A stretch of DNA of 64,000 nucleotides from Halolamina pelagica (GCF_001307315.1 NZ_LGUC01000002.1:1-64000); one strand, 5' to 3'; positions 9,750 through 20,182 are shown, counted from the stretch's first letter. The notes: generated by a model not told the origin, from the letters alone. Program-made: numbers and translations.

Positions 9750-10771
9750 ATGAACGACAACAGGCACACCGACGGTAGCGGGACAGAACCAATCAAAAAC
9801 GCGCGGAGTAGCAAAGAATCAGTCGAAGACGGATGGAAGAGCGAACTCGTCGACGGCGGCGTCGACGAAGCGCGAGCAGAGGACATCGTCTCGATGCTCC
9901 AGTCCTCGACGGAACTCGTTCTCGGAAGTCCGAGCGAGGACGAGGTTGACGAGGCGCTTCGGACCGCGATCGAAGAGACGGATCTCGAGCAGTACGGTGC
10001 CGAGCAACCCCGGCGACTGACCAGCGCGCTCCTCAGAGTCCTCGACGAGTGGCAGGACGGAACTCGGGCCCCACCAGTCGCTGCGGCACCCAGAACGGCG
10101 CCGACTGCCTGGGACGATCGAACCAACGGCGAACCCCAGCGCACAGGCGGGACAGCCCATGCAACCGGTGCCGACGAGACGACTCACGAGGACGGCGCGG
10201 CCGAAACGCCGGACGACCCCGACGCTGAAGAGTCAGTTACGACGGTTCAGGGCGATCCAATCTCGCCGGACCCCGACCTGGAGCCACAGGCAGATCCGGG
10301 TCAAGAAGGTATCGCTGGGGAGCAGGGCCGATCAACGACGAGCAAGGCGTCGTCGAAGACGCAGTGGACGCTACGCGGGACGCCGGGGCACAGGCTTCGG
10401 CGGCTGATGACTCCAGTGCAGCCACGGACACTCCGTCAACGGAGACGGCGCAACCCGAAGGTCAGGCTGACCAGTCTGGCGGGACGGGAGCTGACGACTC
10501 GACGGCGGCCGACCGCCACCAGCAGATAGACCTCGCGAAAACGATCGCACACATCCAGTTCGATCGGAACGAGGACGTCATCAACTCCTGGACGGAGCAG
10601 CCAGCCGAGTTGGTCGAAGACGAGATAACTTCCTTCGCGGTGAGTGCCGTCAATGTGTATCGGGATATGGTGAAAAACACCCTGTTCCCCGAGATGAGCG
10701 ATTCCGAGCAGGAACTCCTCTACGAGAAGCTCGTCGAAGACCGCATCCGGGAGCAGTGGAACAGCGAGTAG
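9750..10771 (+). CDS. Protein with long acidic linker, one frameshift
   Basis: ATG 9750 (MNDNRHTDGSGTEPIKNARS). A helical N-terminal domain (about residues 25-105) and a helical C-terminal domain (about 255-340, KTIAHIQFDRNEDVINSW) are joined by some 150 residues of Asp/Glu/Ala/Pro/Thr-rich linker. The break lies in a G4 run near 10308; one added G restores 340 aa ending at TAG 10769-10771. The acidic linker is common in haloarchaeal multidomain proteins. It ends 10 bp from the convergent orphan gene. Function unknown. Confidence 0.6.
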
Positions 10772-10780
10772 GCGAAGCAG

Positions 10781-12354
10781 CTACAGCTCGCCATACTCGC
10801 CCGACTGGACCCACTCGAGCGCTTCCCCGAGTTCGTTTTCCTCGAACGCCATCTGTCGAAGCGCATCCTGTCGACTCTGGTTCCAGGCTTGCCACGACAG
10901 ATCGCCGTTCTGCTCGTAATCGAAGAACGTCCCGATGTCGCCGGGCGTCGTCGCCCCCGTGCGGGCCAGTTCGAACGGGTTCTCTCCGCGGACGTGGTAC
11001 CGGGCGTAATGGAACGGCTGCTCGTCGACGATCCGGCCGTTCTCCTCGTCTGTGAGTTCCAGTCGCGCGGGCGTGTTCGTCTTCCCGATCATCTCGATGT
11101 CCCACTCTTCCCCGTTTCTCGATAGCGTGCTGTTCGTGAACAACTCCTGGAGGAAGAGCCGGTAGCGGATGTGTTCGATGGAGAACGACGTGTCCGGGCG
11201 GTAGCTGTACCACGTTCGAACGAGTTTGGTCTCGGATAGCCGGATCGATTCGTGAGTCGTGTAGAAGCCACGGTTCCACGGGTTCTCGACCGCGTCCCGT
11301 CGCTGCCGCGCAGTCAGTTCGCTGGCGTCGTCGTACGTGCCACCGCCCGCCCTCGTCTCCCAGTAGCTCCCATCGGTCCGGATATCGTCGACGTCCATCC
11401 CGGTCGCGATATCGTGGAGTAGGTGACAGACCCACTTGTCCGGATGCATCGTCGCCTCCCGGGGAACGTTCAGCGCGTCGAGGGCACGGGGCCGGCCGAC
11501 TTCGTCTTCGAGCCAGTCGATGGTCCGGAGGATCTGGGTGTTCCGGCCGACCGCACTGTAGTCGTCAGGGGCGATATACCACTCGGAGAGCGCACGGACC
11601 GTCTCGTTGAGGACATCTTTATCAGTCTCTTTCAGCCTCTCCCGTTCAGCCGGAGAGACAGAGACGACCGAACAGAGTTCGTCGAACGGCGAGCCCGCCT
11701 CGATCAACTCCGACAGCACCCGTCGTTCTTCCAGAAACGCCGGGAACTCGTGGTACATCGTCGGAAGAGCCCGAGAGAACACTCGGTCCCCCTTCAGGAC
11801 TGCCGGGATCTGTGAGAACGGGAACATGTAGCCGAACGCAGCTACTTCCGGATGGTTGAGCGTCATGAAGTGACCGTTCGGCGAGTCGCTCGACCCGTAC
11901 TCGTGGAACTTCAGTACGTACCGCATCAGGATCGACCGGAGGAGCTGATACCCTGTCGAGGACTCCTGGACGAACTCGTTGTCGTCGATGATGCTGGTGT
12001 CCGGATTGATGAACCGACGTTGGACCGCACTCGCGGAGGGGTATCGGATCGACCGCTGGGCGTCGCCGATCTGCGTCGTGAGGAGTTTGCGGAGCCGCTC
12101 GTCTTTCTCTATGGTCTCTTTGTCGATGTAGTTCCCCGTGTGTGACCCGAACAGGTGGAAGTCCGGCCGCCCACTCGGCTCGAACACGTACCGTGGGTTG
12201 AACCCGCCTTCGGTTTTCGTCGTCGACCCCTCGACGACCACCTGCAGCACTGGCTCGTACCCTTCGACCCCGCTGGGGTGGGCTCTATCACCGGTCGGGT
12301 CCCCTCGTGGCCCATCCGCTTGTTCTCGATAATGTCGACGACATCGGCACCCAT
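10781..12354 (-). CDS. Unrecognised 524 aa protein, one N-terminal frameshift
   Basis: Start ATG 12354 (MGADVVDIIENKRMGHEGTR). The frame breaks in a G4 run near 12270 and continues as VEGYEPVLQVVVEGST to TAG 10781-10783. The protein is soluble and globular with no signal peptide or membrane span. Residues such as HPDKWVCHLLHDIATGMDVD and HEFPAFLEERRVLSELIEAG suggest a mostly helical enzyme or structural protein, but I match it to no family. A TATA-like TTTATG near 12387 fits a nearly leaderless start. It is divergent from the phosphoesterase pair, sharing a 167-bp control region. Confidence 0.6.
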
Positions 12355-12521
12355 GGATACACAAACGGTCTCACACGAATCCGCATAAACGTGACCCCGG
12401 GGCGCGTCGGGGTCGTATACGAGGAGCTGCGTTACCGATGGCTCTAGGAAGCTGGCGGCCAAACCGCTCGCCACTGAATGGCCATGACGAACGTCACGCC
12501 TGGGGAGCGAGCGACGGGCGG

Positions 12522-13333
12522 ATGAGGCTTCTCGTCCTGGGGGACCCACACCTCACGGCGTCGACCGTCCCAGAAGTCACCGTGGCGTCGACGGAGATCG
12601 ACGTCGTGATCGTCGTCGGCGATCTGCTCGATCAGCGATGTCACTCCCCGAGATCGGGGTGGAACTGCTGGAAGACCTCGTCCGGTCGGTCGCCCCCGTC
12701 GGCTACGTTCCCGGCAACCACGACTACCCGTATCGCGATCTGCTCACCGGCGTCGACGGCGTAACTGATCTCACGGCTACCGACGTACGGGATGGGGTTC
12801 GGTTCGTCGGCCTGGGGTGTGACCGCTTCGATGCTGGTACGGAGATCAGGTATCTTGACAGTCCGTTCCAGGGTGATGCCGAGCAGGTCGACGAGTGGCT
12901 GGACGCCTACCGAGCACAGGCGTTCCAGTCGTCTCCGGTGACGGGGCCCGATCCGTCGGCAGTACCAGCCGACGGAATCGAGCGGTACCGGCATCGATTG
13001 CGACACCTCCGGGATGGGTTTGCGAACACCGCCGAAGCCGGGGTGCTCGTCTCACACGTGCCGCCGTTCGACACGCAACTAGACGTGATTCGGGCGGAGC
13101 GCTCACCACTACAAGGTCACCACTGGGGCTCGCTCGCAGTTCGCCACGCACTCCGGGAGTACTCGCCTGCTCTCTGTCTCTGCGGACATATCCACGGGGC
13201 GGCAGGCGTCGTCGACGTTGACGGGACGCGGTGTGTCAACCCTGGCTACCGGTGTGCGAAAACTGTCACAATCGATGGCGACAGCGTGGAAACCGAGGAT
13301 GCCCCCATCGAGTACGGAGGGCAAAGCGTCTGA
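12522..13333 (+). CDS. Calcineurin-like metallophosphoesterase 1, one frameshift
   Basis: ATG 12522 gives MRLLVLGDPHLTAS with the DxH metal motif, then VVIVVGDLLDQ (GD motif). After a break in a C4 run near 12647 the chain continues with YVPGNHDYPY (GNHD), SHVPPFDT and CLCGHIHGAAG (GHxH). All five metallophosphoesterase blocks are present in order, 270 aa corrected. These enzymes hydrolyse phosphomono- or diesters with two metal ions. It is a paralogue of the next gene (shared HVPPF, GH-H and NPGYR/NLGYR), so the pair arose by duplication. Substrate unknown. Confidence 0.8.
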
Positions 13334-13412
13334 CGGCCCTCCCACGACCCACAGTGAGACAGCAACCCACACAACCGCTACTAACTTCTATCTGGGTTCA
13401 AATCTGTAACCG

Positions 13413-14311
13413 ATGCGACTTCTCGTCTACACCGATCTCCACCTCAAACCGGCGGGGAGTGGCTACGACATCGACGCGATGCAGGTCCCCGATGGCATCG
13501 ACGCCGTACTGGTCGTCGGTGACCTGACTCATCGTGCAAATCCGGCCGATATCGAACTCGCCCGGGAGTTCGTCGAGCGGTTCGGCACCGACACGCCGGT
13601 GATCTACGTACCCGGAAATCACGATCACGCGCCGATGCCATCGAACGTGGTCGAACCGTTCAGGGCGTCGTGGTCGGGCCACCGATTCGTCCGTGATTTC
13701 GGCGACCTCACGATCGTCGGCCAGGGGTGTGAACAGCGATCGCTTTCGCCGGCGATCGATCAGTGTGCGTTCCCGGCGCTGGACCCCCGCGACGCCCGAC
13801 AGGGTAACCGCCGATATCTCGCGGACCAGGTCGCGAACGACCTCGAAACGGCCTGTCTCGACGTTGTCCGCGGGACGGAAACGCCGAGGGAAGCAGCCCG
13901 TTCACTCGGCATCGACGACGCCGAACTCCCGGAGTTCACGCGCGGCGTCGAGCGCGTCGAAACCGAGTACGAACAGCTTGCGGAACTGCTCGAACCGCAG
14001 ACGAACGTCCTCCTCGCCACCCACGTCCCGCCGTTCAACACGGCATTCGATCGCCACCACGCCGTCGGGACACGAGAGGCGGATCGAGAGTTCCTCCACT
14101 TCGGATCGATCGCGACCAAACTCGCCATCCGGGAACACGACGTGTTTGCCGCACTCAGCGGCCATTCACACACGCACGGCTACGAACCAGCGGACGGGTC
14201 GGACGGCCACACGTACTGTCTCAACCTCGGCTATCGGGGTATCGGTACGGTGACGCTCGACGCCGAGGCCCGTTCGTTCGGGTTCACGCAAGCCTCCACG
14301 GGGATGTCTAA
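13413..14311 (+). CDS. Calcineurin-like metallophosphoesterase 2, stop hidden by a frameshift
   Basis: ATG 13413 (MRLLVYTDLHLKPAGSG). Motifs in order: DLH, VVGDLTHR, YVPGNHDHAP, THVPPFNTAFD, ALSGHSHTHG. It is about 30 residues longer than its paralogue, with an extra helical insert after residue 120. As printed the frame runs past the next start into nonsense; adding one G to the G4 run at 14300-14303 yields STGDV and TAA 14309-14311, 3 nt before the next ATG. Corrected length 299 aa. Tight spacing to both neighbours indicates an operon. Confidence 0.8.
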
Positions 14312-14313
14312 TC

Positions 14314-15321
14314 ATGCCGGACGGGCCGCTCGAAGACGCCCCGCTCCTGGTCTCCATGACGGTCACCGAACTCTTCCTCGCGGCGACCGGGAGAAACGAG
14401 CGACTGGCCGACTTCGCGACTGTCGTCGCGGAGGCGGCGGATGGCATCGAACTGTTCGTCGAGCCCACGGAGGCCTACATGAGTTCGACCCAGGCCGCCG
14501 TCGGGTACGCTTCGTCGTTCGGGCTGCCGATCCGAACGATCCACACGCCCCCGCTGGGGGTTCACGAGCAGGGGCTCGACGGGAACTGGAACGTCGAGTG
14601 GAACACGCACCTCAAGGAGGTCCTCCTCAACTACGAACAGGACGGCACGCGCCCGGCAGCGGACCAATCCTACCCGGGGCAGCCGGAGATCAATCGCGTT
14701 CCGAAGATGGAGCCAGCAGTCGCAACCACACACCCGCCCCGCTTTCCAACGGACGCCGAGACGCGACTCGCTGAGGCACGGCGCGATCTGGTGGAGACGT
14801 TCCGGGCAACCATCGAACACATCAGGAGCGACCGGTTCCTTGAGGCGCCGCTGGATCTCCCGACGATCGCCGTCGAAAACGTCTGTCCCCGTCCGGGGTT
14901 CGACTACTTGCTGACCAGTCCAGCAGACATCGATCAGCTTCGGGCGGTCGCGGCGAGCCAAGGGGGAGCCGATCTCCTCGCGTTTACCGGTGACGTTGGC
15001 CACACAGCGACGCCGACGGCGATGTTGGAGGCGATGGAGACGCCAGCCAACATCCATCTCCATGGCGTTAGCGACGCCAGTCCTGACGCCATCGTCGATC
15101 GGCTCCCGGGGGACGTCTCGGCCTCCGCACTGACAACCGAACCGCGTGCCGGGACGGTCCAACATCTGCCGCCGAACGCGTTCCCGGACCGGACTGAATC
15201 AGCGCTCAACTGGCTCGCGAACACCGAGCACCGATGCCCGCTGACGATCGAACTGCAGCGAGCTTGCAAAACGCCCGCTGTCGCCCGTGAACTGTTCGAG
15301 TGGTTCGAAGCTGTCGAGTGA
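14314..15321 (+). CDS. Xylose-isomerase-like TIM-barrel protein
   Basis: ATG 14314 (MPDGPLEDAPLLVSMTVTEL), 335 aa, intact frame. Barrel strands end in putative metal ligands typical of the AP-endonuclease-2/sugar isomerase superfamily: IRTIHTPP, IAVENVCP (Glu), LAFTGDVGHT (Asp, His) and NIHLHGVSD (His). It begins 3 nt after the second phosphoesterase and is surely co-transcribed. The superfamily includes endonuclease IV, sugar-phosphate isomerases and hydroxypyruvate isomerase. Pairing with two phosphoesterases suggests a phosphorylated sugar or nucleic-acid substrate, but this is inference. Confidence 0.7.
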   Translation: MPDGPLEDAPLLVSMTVTELFLAATGRNERLADFATVVAEAADGIELFVEPTEAYMSSTQAAVGYASSFGLPIRTIHTPPLGVHEQGLDGNWNVEWNTHLKEVLLNYEQDGTRPAADQSYPGQPEINRVPKMEPAVATTHPPRFPTDAETRLAEARRDLVETFRATIEHIRSDRFLEAPLDLPTIAVENVCPRPGFDYLLTSPADIDQLRAVAASQGGADLLAFTGDVGHTATPTAMLEAMETPANIHLHGVSDASPDAIVDRLPGDVSASALTTEPRAGTVQHLPPNAFPDRTESALNWLANTEHRCPLTIELQRACKTPAVARELFEWFEAVE

Positions 15322-15393
15322 TGTGGGCCGTCGCTCGCTCGTCGCGGAGACAACCAGGGTCTATCTGCTGCCCAGCAGACAACAATCGCCTAG

Positions 15394-15941
15394 TTACAGC
15401 TCGAAGTCCTTTTCGCCGGCTTCGATCCGCACCTCGAACCAGTTCTCCGTCGGCGGAAGCGGGCACTCGTACCGGTCCGAGTAGGCACAGGTCGGGTTGT
15501 ACGCCTCGTTGAAATCGAGGATCCACGCTCCCGCGTCGGTCCGGTGGTGGTCGGGTTCGAGATCGATGTACCGGCCCGCACCGTAGGTTTCCTCGCCGCT
15601 GGTCGCGTCCCGGAACGGCACCCAGAGCCGATCCTCCTCGGGGTCGCCCTTGTAGGCCGTCACCGTGATCGACTCACCGCCGATCTCGACGGTGAACTCC
15701 CCCACGCGAGGTACTCCTGTTCGCCGTCCGTGCTGGTTCCGACGACGACGACCTCGGGCTCGTCGTACACGTCGAGGGCCACCTCGAACCGGTAGTCGGG
15801 GTCGACCGGGTAGTAGTTCAGCCCGTCGAACGCCGCCCGCTGGTCCTCGGGGATCGGCGACCGCGGGTCCTCAGCGAAATACCGGTCTTTCTGGCGTCGC
15901 TGTGCCTCGACGGCGTCCGTCCAGTCCTCAGCTGTTTCCAT
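15394..15941 (-). CDS. DUF1684 family protein, one frameshift
   Basis: ATG 15941 (METAEDWTDAVEAQRRQKDR) runs to EYLAWG, breaks in a G5 run near 15703, and continues EFTVEIGGESITV to TAA 15394-15396. The corrected 182 aa carries the features of DUF1684: the N-terminal helix, GLNYYPVDPDYRFEV, the YGAGRYIDL block, and the C-terminal DFNEAYNPTCAYSDRYECP segment. The family is conserved in bacteria and haloarchaea; its biochemical role is unsettled. Intergenic sequence separates it from the divergent redox enzyme. Confidence 0.8.
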
Positions 15942-16071
15942 AGCCGAAAGTTTGTGCCAGATGGGCAAAAGCGCGTCGCTCGCCACATCGTCCGATGCGG
16001 TATTTCGTCCCCTCCAAGGACCCAAACCCATATTTTGGCCCGATACGCGCTGCAGAGCAAGACCGGTAGGT

Positions 16072-16098
16072 ATTGTGAGTGTAACACAATTCTTTATT
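16072..16098 (+). promoter_or_regulatory. TATA box and adjacent inverted repeat before the CoA-disulfide reductase gene
   Basis: ATTGTG and CACAAT form perfect 6-bp arms at 16072-16090 (spacer AGTGTAA). They abut a TATA-like TTCTTTATTA at 16089-16098, about 28 nt before ATG 16123, so the mRNA is probably leaderless. An operator touching the TATA element would suit repression or activation of this redox gene; the regulator is not identified. Confidence 0.45.
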
Positions 16099-16122
16099 AC
16101 CAGTGCGGTTGTATGTTCAGGT

Positions 16123-17523
16123 ATGTCAGCACCAGTAGTCGTGGTCGGCGGAGACGCAGCGGGGATGAGTGCGGCGAGCAAGCTCAAACGTGACGCCCCC
16201 GACCGAGAGGTCGTCGTGTTCGAGCGCGGCGACTGGGTCTCCTACGGCGCGTGTGGGCTCCCCTACTACGTGAAGGGCGCAGTCGAGACGCTGGAGGACC
16301 TCGTCTCAGTGACCCCCGAGCAGTTCGTCGAGGAGCGCGGCGTCGACCTCCGAACGAACCACGAGGTGACGGCCATCGACCGCGATTCCCGGACCGTGAC
16401 CGTCGACGGTCCGGAGGGCGAGTTCGAGCAGTCCTACAGCGACCTGCTGATCGCGACGGGTGCTCGCGCCGTCGAGCCCCCGCTGGACGGGATGGAGAAG
16501 GAAGGCGTGTTCACGCTCCACAACATGGAGGCAGGAGCCGAGATCAGGCAAGCGCTCGGCGTCGACACGCCGTCAGTTGACTCCGGCGAGGCGGCGGCGG
16601 AGTACACCGACGCCGCGTCCCCCGAATCGGTCGGGATCATCGGCGGCGGCTACGTCGGCATCGAGATGGCCGAGGCGTTCGCCGAGCGCGGCCTCGACGT
16701 GCATCTCTTCGAGATGTTGCCCCACACGCTCCAGCCGTTCGGGGCCGAGGCGGCCGCGACCGTCGAGGACCACCTCCGCGAGCAGGGGATCGACCTCCAT
16801 CTGGACACCGCGGTCGAGGGGATCCGGGGAGACGAGCGCGTGTCCGCCATCGCCGCGGGCGATGCGGAGGTCCCCGTCGACCTCGCGCTTGTCGGCGTCG
16901 GCGTCGCCCCGAACACGGAACTCGCCGAGGACGCGGGCATCGAACTCGGCGACACGGGTGCGATCGCGACCGACGAGTACGGCCGAACCAACGACGAGAA
17001 CGTCTACGCCGCCGGTGACTGCGCCGAGGCGACCCACGTCGTGACCGGCGAGCCCGATCACGTCCCGCTCGCGCTGACCGCCAACCGGGCCGGCCGCGCC
17101 ATCGGCCAGACGCTCGCCGGTGAGCCGACGCCCGTCGGCGAGATCGCCGGCACGGCCGCGGTGAAAGCGTTCGACCTCGAAGTCGCCCGCACTGGATTGG
17201 TCGACGAGGAACAGGCCCGCGAGGCCGGCTTCGATCCCGTCTCCGTGACGATTACGACGCCGTCGCGCGCCCACTACTACCCCGGCGGGTCCGAGATCGA
17301 GATCACGATCCTCGGCGACCGCGAGACCGGTCGGGTCCTCGGGGCGAGCATGGCCGGCCGTGAGGGGGTCGCAAAGCGCATCGACACCGTCGCCACGGCG
17401 CTGCACGCCGAGATGACGGCCCACCAGCTCTCCTACCTCGATCTGGCGTACGCGCCACCGTTCAGCCCGGTGTGGGACCCAGTCCTCACGGCCGCGAAGG
17501 TCTTGGAGGGGAAACTCGATTGA
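16123..17523 (+). CDS. FAD-dependent CoA-disulfide reductase / NADH oxidase family
   Basis: ATG 16123 (MSAPVVVVGGDAAGMSAASK), 466 aa, intact. The N-terminal FAD Rossmann motif VVGGDAAGM is followed by YGACGLPYYVKG, whose single redox Cys is characteristic of CoA-disulfide reductases and related NADH oxidases. A second Rossmann motif (VGIIGGGYVGIEMAEAF) binds NAD(P)H, the FAD-ribityl motif is VYAAGDCAE, and the C-terminal dimerisation domain is complete. The enzyme is a soluble flavoprotein for thiol or oxygen redox balance. The alternative upstream frame from 15952 is not supported because the TATA box lies at 16090. Confidence 0.85.
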   Translation: MSAPVVVVGGDAAGMSAASKLKRDAPDREVVVFERGDWVSYGACGLPYYVKGAVETLEDLVSVTPEQFVEERGVDLRTNHEVTAIDRDSRTVTVDGPEGEFEQSYSDLLIATGARAVEPPLDGMEKEGVFTLHNMEAGAEIRQALGVDTPSVDSGEAAAEYTDAASPESVGIIGGGYVGIEMAEAFAERGLDVHLFEMLPHTLQPFGAEAAATVEDHLREQGIDLHLDTAVEGIRGDERVSAIAAGDAEVPVDLALVGVGVAPNTELAEDAGIELGDTGAIATDEYGRTNDENVYAAGDCAEATHVVTGEPDHVPLALTANRAGRAIGQTLAGEPTPVGEIAGTAAVKAFDLEVARTGLVDEEQAREAGFDPVSVTITTPSRAHYYPGGSEIEITILGDRETGRVLGASMAGREGVAKRIDTVATALHAEMTAHQLSYLDLAYAPPFSPVWDPVLTAAKVLEGKLD

Positions 17524-17604
17524 GCGCCGCACGCTGAATCGACGAGACACACACGCCGCTTCAGCCAAGACAAATTTATGTTGATAGGCGCGGAAGCGCC
17601 AACG

Positions 17605-18057
17605 ATGGTGCAAAACGGTCCCTCCTCCCTCCACGTGACCGAGACGTGGACGTACGCCCTCATCGGCGGTATCGCCTCCCTCCCGTTCACGGTCGGCTCC
17701 TACTGGCTGTCAGGAATGGGCAGTGAGATCTCGCTGAACATGGTGTTCTTCGGTGGCCTCGTGGCTGGCTATCTCGCTAGCGCGGCAGCGACAGAGCCGG
17801 ACGTGTCTCACGTCGGGTTCCGTGCTGGCGTCATCGGTGGCCTGCCGGGATTGTGGCTCCTGGTCGACTTGTTCGTGGCGGCGATCACGTGGGGGAGTCC
17901 GCTTTGGTTCCGTTTCGTTGCGATTCCGCTGTTGGCGGTTGGCTTCACCATAGCGCTACTCGGATTCGCCGGCATCGTGGGGTTTCTCGGCTCGAAAGTC
18001 GGTGGCTGGCTAGCGACCAAAACCGGCGGGAAACGCCCGGCAGCCGTTGGCAACTGA
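17605..18057 (+). CDS. DUF5518-type membrane protein
   Basis: ATG 17605 is preferred (MVQNGPSSLHVTETWTYALI); another in-frame ATG is at 17578. The product of about 150 aa has four hydrophobic segments: ALIGGIASLPFTVGSYWL, MVFFGGLVAGYLAS, GLPGLWLLVDLFVAAI and LAVGFTIALLGFAGIVGFLG. A glycine-rich start to each span is typical of DUF5518, a haloarchaeal integral membrane family of unknown role. It lies 54 bp after the reductase stop. Confidence 0.7.
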   Translation: MVQNGPSSLHVTETWTYALIGGIASLPFTVGSYWLSGMGSEISLNMVFFGGLVAGYLASAAATEPDVSHVGFRAGVIGGLPGLWLLVDLFVAAITWGSPLWFRFVAIPLLAVGFTIALLGFAGIVGFLGSKVGGWLATKTGGKRPAAVGN

Positions 18058-18243
18058 CGATAAGAGCGAGTGGCCCCTGCGGACGGCCGACGACTGAGAC
18101 GGCCAGCTCGGGGCTGGACGGGGCCCAAATCTCTCGCAGACGCACACTGGAGGGTCGGCTGCGCTGGCCCTGATCGGCCCAGCCGCGACCCTGGCCACGT
18201 TTTCGAGGGTGTCACCGCCGCTCGGACACCAGTACCGGAGCCG

Positions 18244-19115
18244 TCACCGCCGTTCGTGGCTGAGCACGGTGGCTGACTCGTCGACGGTGACCGACAGCGT
18301 CTCGCCGTCGATCTCGAACACGAGAGTCAGTTCCAGCGGGTCACGGCGCTCGACGGCCGCTTCGGGGTCCAGCAACGAGTCGAGTTCCCAGACGTAGGTC
18401 TCCCGTCGGTCGATGCCGAGGTCGTGCAGGAACGAGACGACTGCGGGGTGGTCCATCACTACCGCCGACACGTTGAGCCGCGGCGTGGCGCCACACTCCC
18501 GACACGTGAATCGAACGTCCAACGCCGATCGGTGGGTGATCGACTCCACCTCGGACTCGACAGTGAGCGTGGCGTCCACGCGGCCGCGACAGAGCGGGCA
18601 GAACCCGCGGCTCAGGCGGTCAGCTCGTGTCAGTACGTGTTTGTTAAACACCTCCAGAAAGGCGGACGGATCGGTGCTCGCGACGACGACCGGCGGCACG
18701 GACATCTTGATAATCAGCGACGCACACGCCGTACACTCGACGACGACGGCCCCGTCCTCGTACCTCGCCTCTGCGGGGCCGCCACAGTGCATGCAGTTGC
18801 CTGCTGGAAGAGGGCCGACGTCGGTCGCTTCGGCGCCGCTGAACCGGCCGGAGACGACGCTTCCGACGGTCTGGCGCCCGGCGTACGTGAGCGTGTAACA
18901 CTCGCCGTCCTTGGTCACGAACTCGGGGCACAGCTGATCGAGGTGGTAGTTGAACGTGCCCGAGTCCTCGACGCCGACCCGGCCGCGGAGGTCGGAGAAG
19001 GATAGGGACCCGGGGCCGGCGTCCCAGAGGGTGTGGAGGATATCCATCCGAATGTCGTTCGCGAGGAGGGCGAACACGTCTGCCGGGCGCTGCCGGACCT
19101 GTTGTTCGGGGACAT
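18244..19115 (-). CDS. ArsR-like winged-helix regulator with zinc-ribbon C-terminus
   Basis: The clear frame begins at GTG 19077 ([20 protein letters not shown]), lacking the usual N-terminus. A shifted upstream ATG at 19115, joined by one extra C in the run near 19108, gives [18 protein letters not shown] and 290 aa. The N-terminal ArsR-type wing (residues about 10-90) is followed by zinc motifs CMHCGG / CTAC, CPLCRG and CRECG, then a beta-rich tail. This layout is that of haloarchaeal DUF7351-type regulators. It could control the neighbouring PetD-like gene, 287 bp away and divergent, but no operator was seen. Confidence 0.65.
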
Positions 19116-19402
19116 TCCGTCAAGCTTCAAGCGGAGTACCAATCAGTATTCTGGAATCCGACGACGCCAACTGCGGTGGCCCTCCCCGGCACATGTGTGT
19201 CGCGTCTGGCGACGGCTTATCCGATCACCAACAGGAACGCGTTCCTGCGAGCCCTTACGGTCCCCGCGGCTGTACGAGTGAACCGGCCCTCGAACCAAGC
19301 ACACAATTCGGCCCTCCACTCGGTCGATAAGCTCCAGCTGTACGCATAACTCGAGCGCCCGCGAGTGCTGGCGCTCGAACCGCAATCACCACCCCCCAAG
19401 CG

Positions 19403-20182
19403 ATGCCAGAGCCAACAGCAGACGACCAACCCGACACTGAACCACGAACCGACGGCGCCGGAGCGAACATCGTCTCCCCGGACGACGAGACGCCGACGTG
19501 GGGCGAACGCAAGCGCCGACGCGCCGGGCTGCCCCGGTTGACCTACGAGTACTTCGAGCGCGCTCGCCGTGAGGATCAGGATCTCCGCGAGGAGTCGACG
19601 TACGTCGAGCGCGACGTACTCGGCTTCCCGGCCTGGCCGCACGAGCTCGTCCGCAACCTCGCACTGGCGGCGTTTTTCGTCGGCATGCTCCTGTTGCTGG
19701 CGGCGACGCTCCCGCCCCACATCGGCAACCCCGCAAACCGGAGTGTGACCCCCTCGGTCATCCTGCCCGACTGGTACCTCTACTGGTCGTTCGGCCTCCT
19801 GAAACTCGGGCCGCTGAACCCTGATCTGGCCGCCTTAGGTGGCGAGAAAGTCGTCAGCGACAAAACCTACGGCGTGTTGGCGAACGTCGTCGTCGTCGGG
19901 ACGGTCGCGATCGTCCCGTTCCTGAACAAGGGAAGCGCCAGACGCCCGGTCGAACAGCCGTTCTGGGCGTCTATCGGCGTTGGTGGCACCGTGTTCGCGT
20001 TCACGCTCTCGGTGTACTCCGCGAAGAACCTCGTCCCCATGTCGCCGACGCTGCTGTTCGACCTGACGTTCATCCTTCCACCCATCACTGCAGCGGTCGC
20101 CTTCGCGGTCCTCAAGACGATGCGTGAGGGGTACATGTACGACCTCAACCGCCGCTACTACCGGCTGCGGCCACCGAAATAA
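19403..20182 (+). CDS. Cytochrome b C-terminal (PetD-like) subunit
   Basis: ATG 19403 (MPEPTADDQPDTEPRTDGAG), 259 aa. After an acidic 75-residue extension, membrane spans appear at LALAAFFVGMLLLLAATLPP, ANVVVVGTVAIVPFL, SIGVGGTVFAFTLSVYSA and LTFILPPITAAVAFAVL. The block PPHIGNPANRS...ILPDWYLYWSFGLLKL matches the quinol-site PEWY-type region of cytochrome b subunit IV. It would act in a quinol:acceptor complex. No cytochrome b N-terminal subunit or Rieske protein lies nearby, which is unusual; partners must be encoded elsewhere. Confidence 0.8.
   Translation: MPEPTADDQPDTEPRTDGAGANIVSPDDETPTWGERKRRRAGLPRLTYEYFERARREDQDLREESTYVERDVLGFPAWPHELVRNLALAAFFVGMLLLLAATLPPHIGNPANRSVTPSVILPDWYLYWSFGLLKLGPLNPDLAALGGEKVVSDKTYGVLANVVVVGTVAIVPFLNKGSARRPVEQPFWASIGVGGTVFAFTLSVYSAKNLVPMSPTLLFDLTFILPPITAAVAFAVLKTMREGYMYDLNRRYYRLRPPK

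Noticed and set aside
13390-13412. T-loop-like GGGTTCAAATC suggesting a tRNA
   Set aside because: The 70 nt upstream do not form acceptor, D or anticodon stems, and a metallophosphoesterase starts at 13413.
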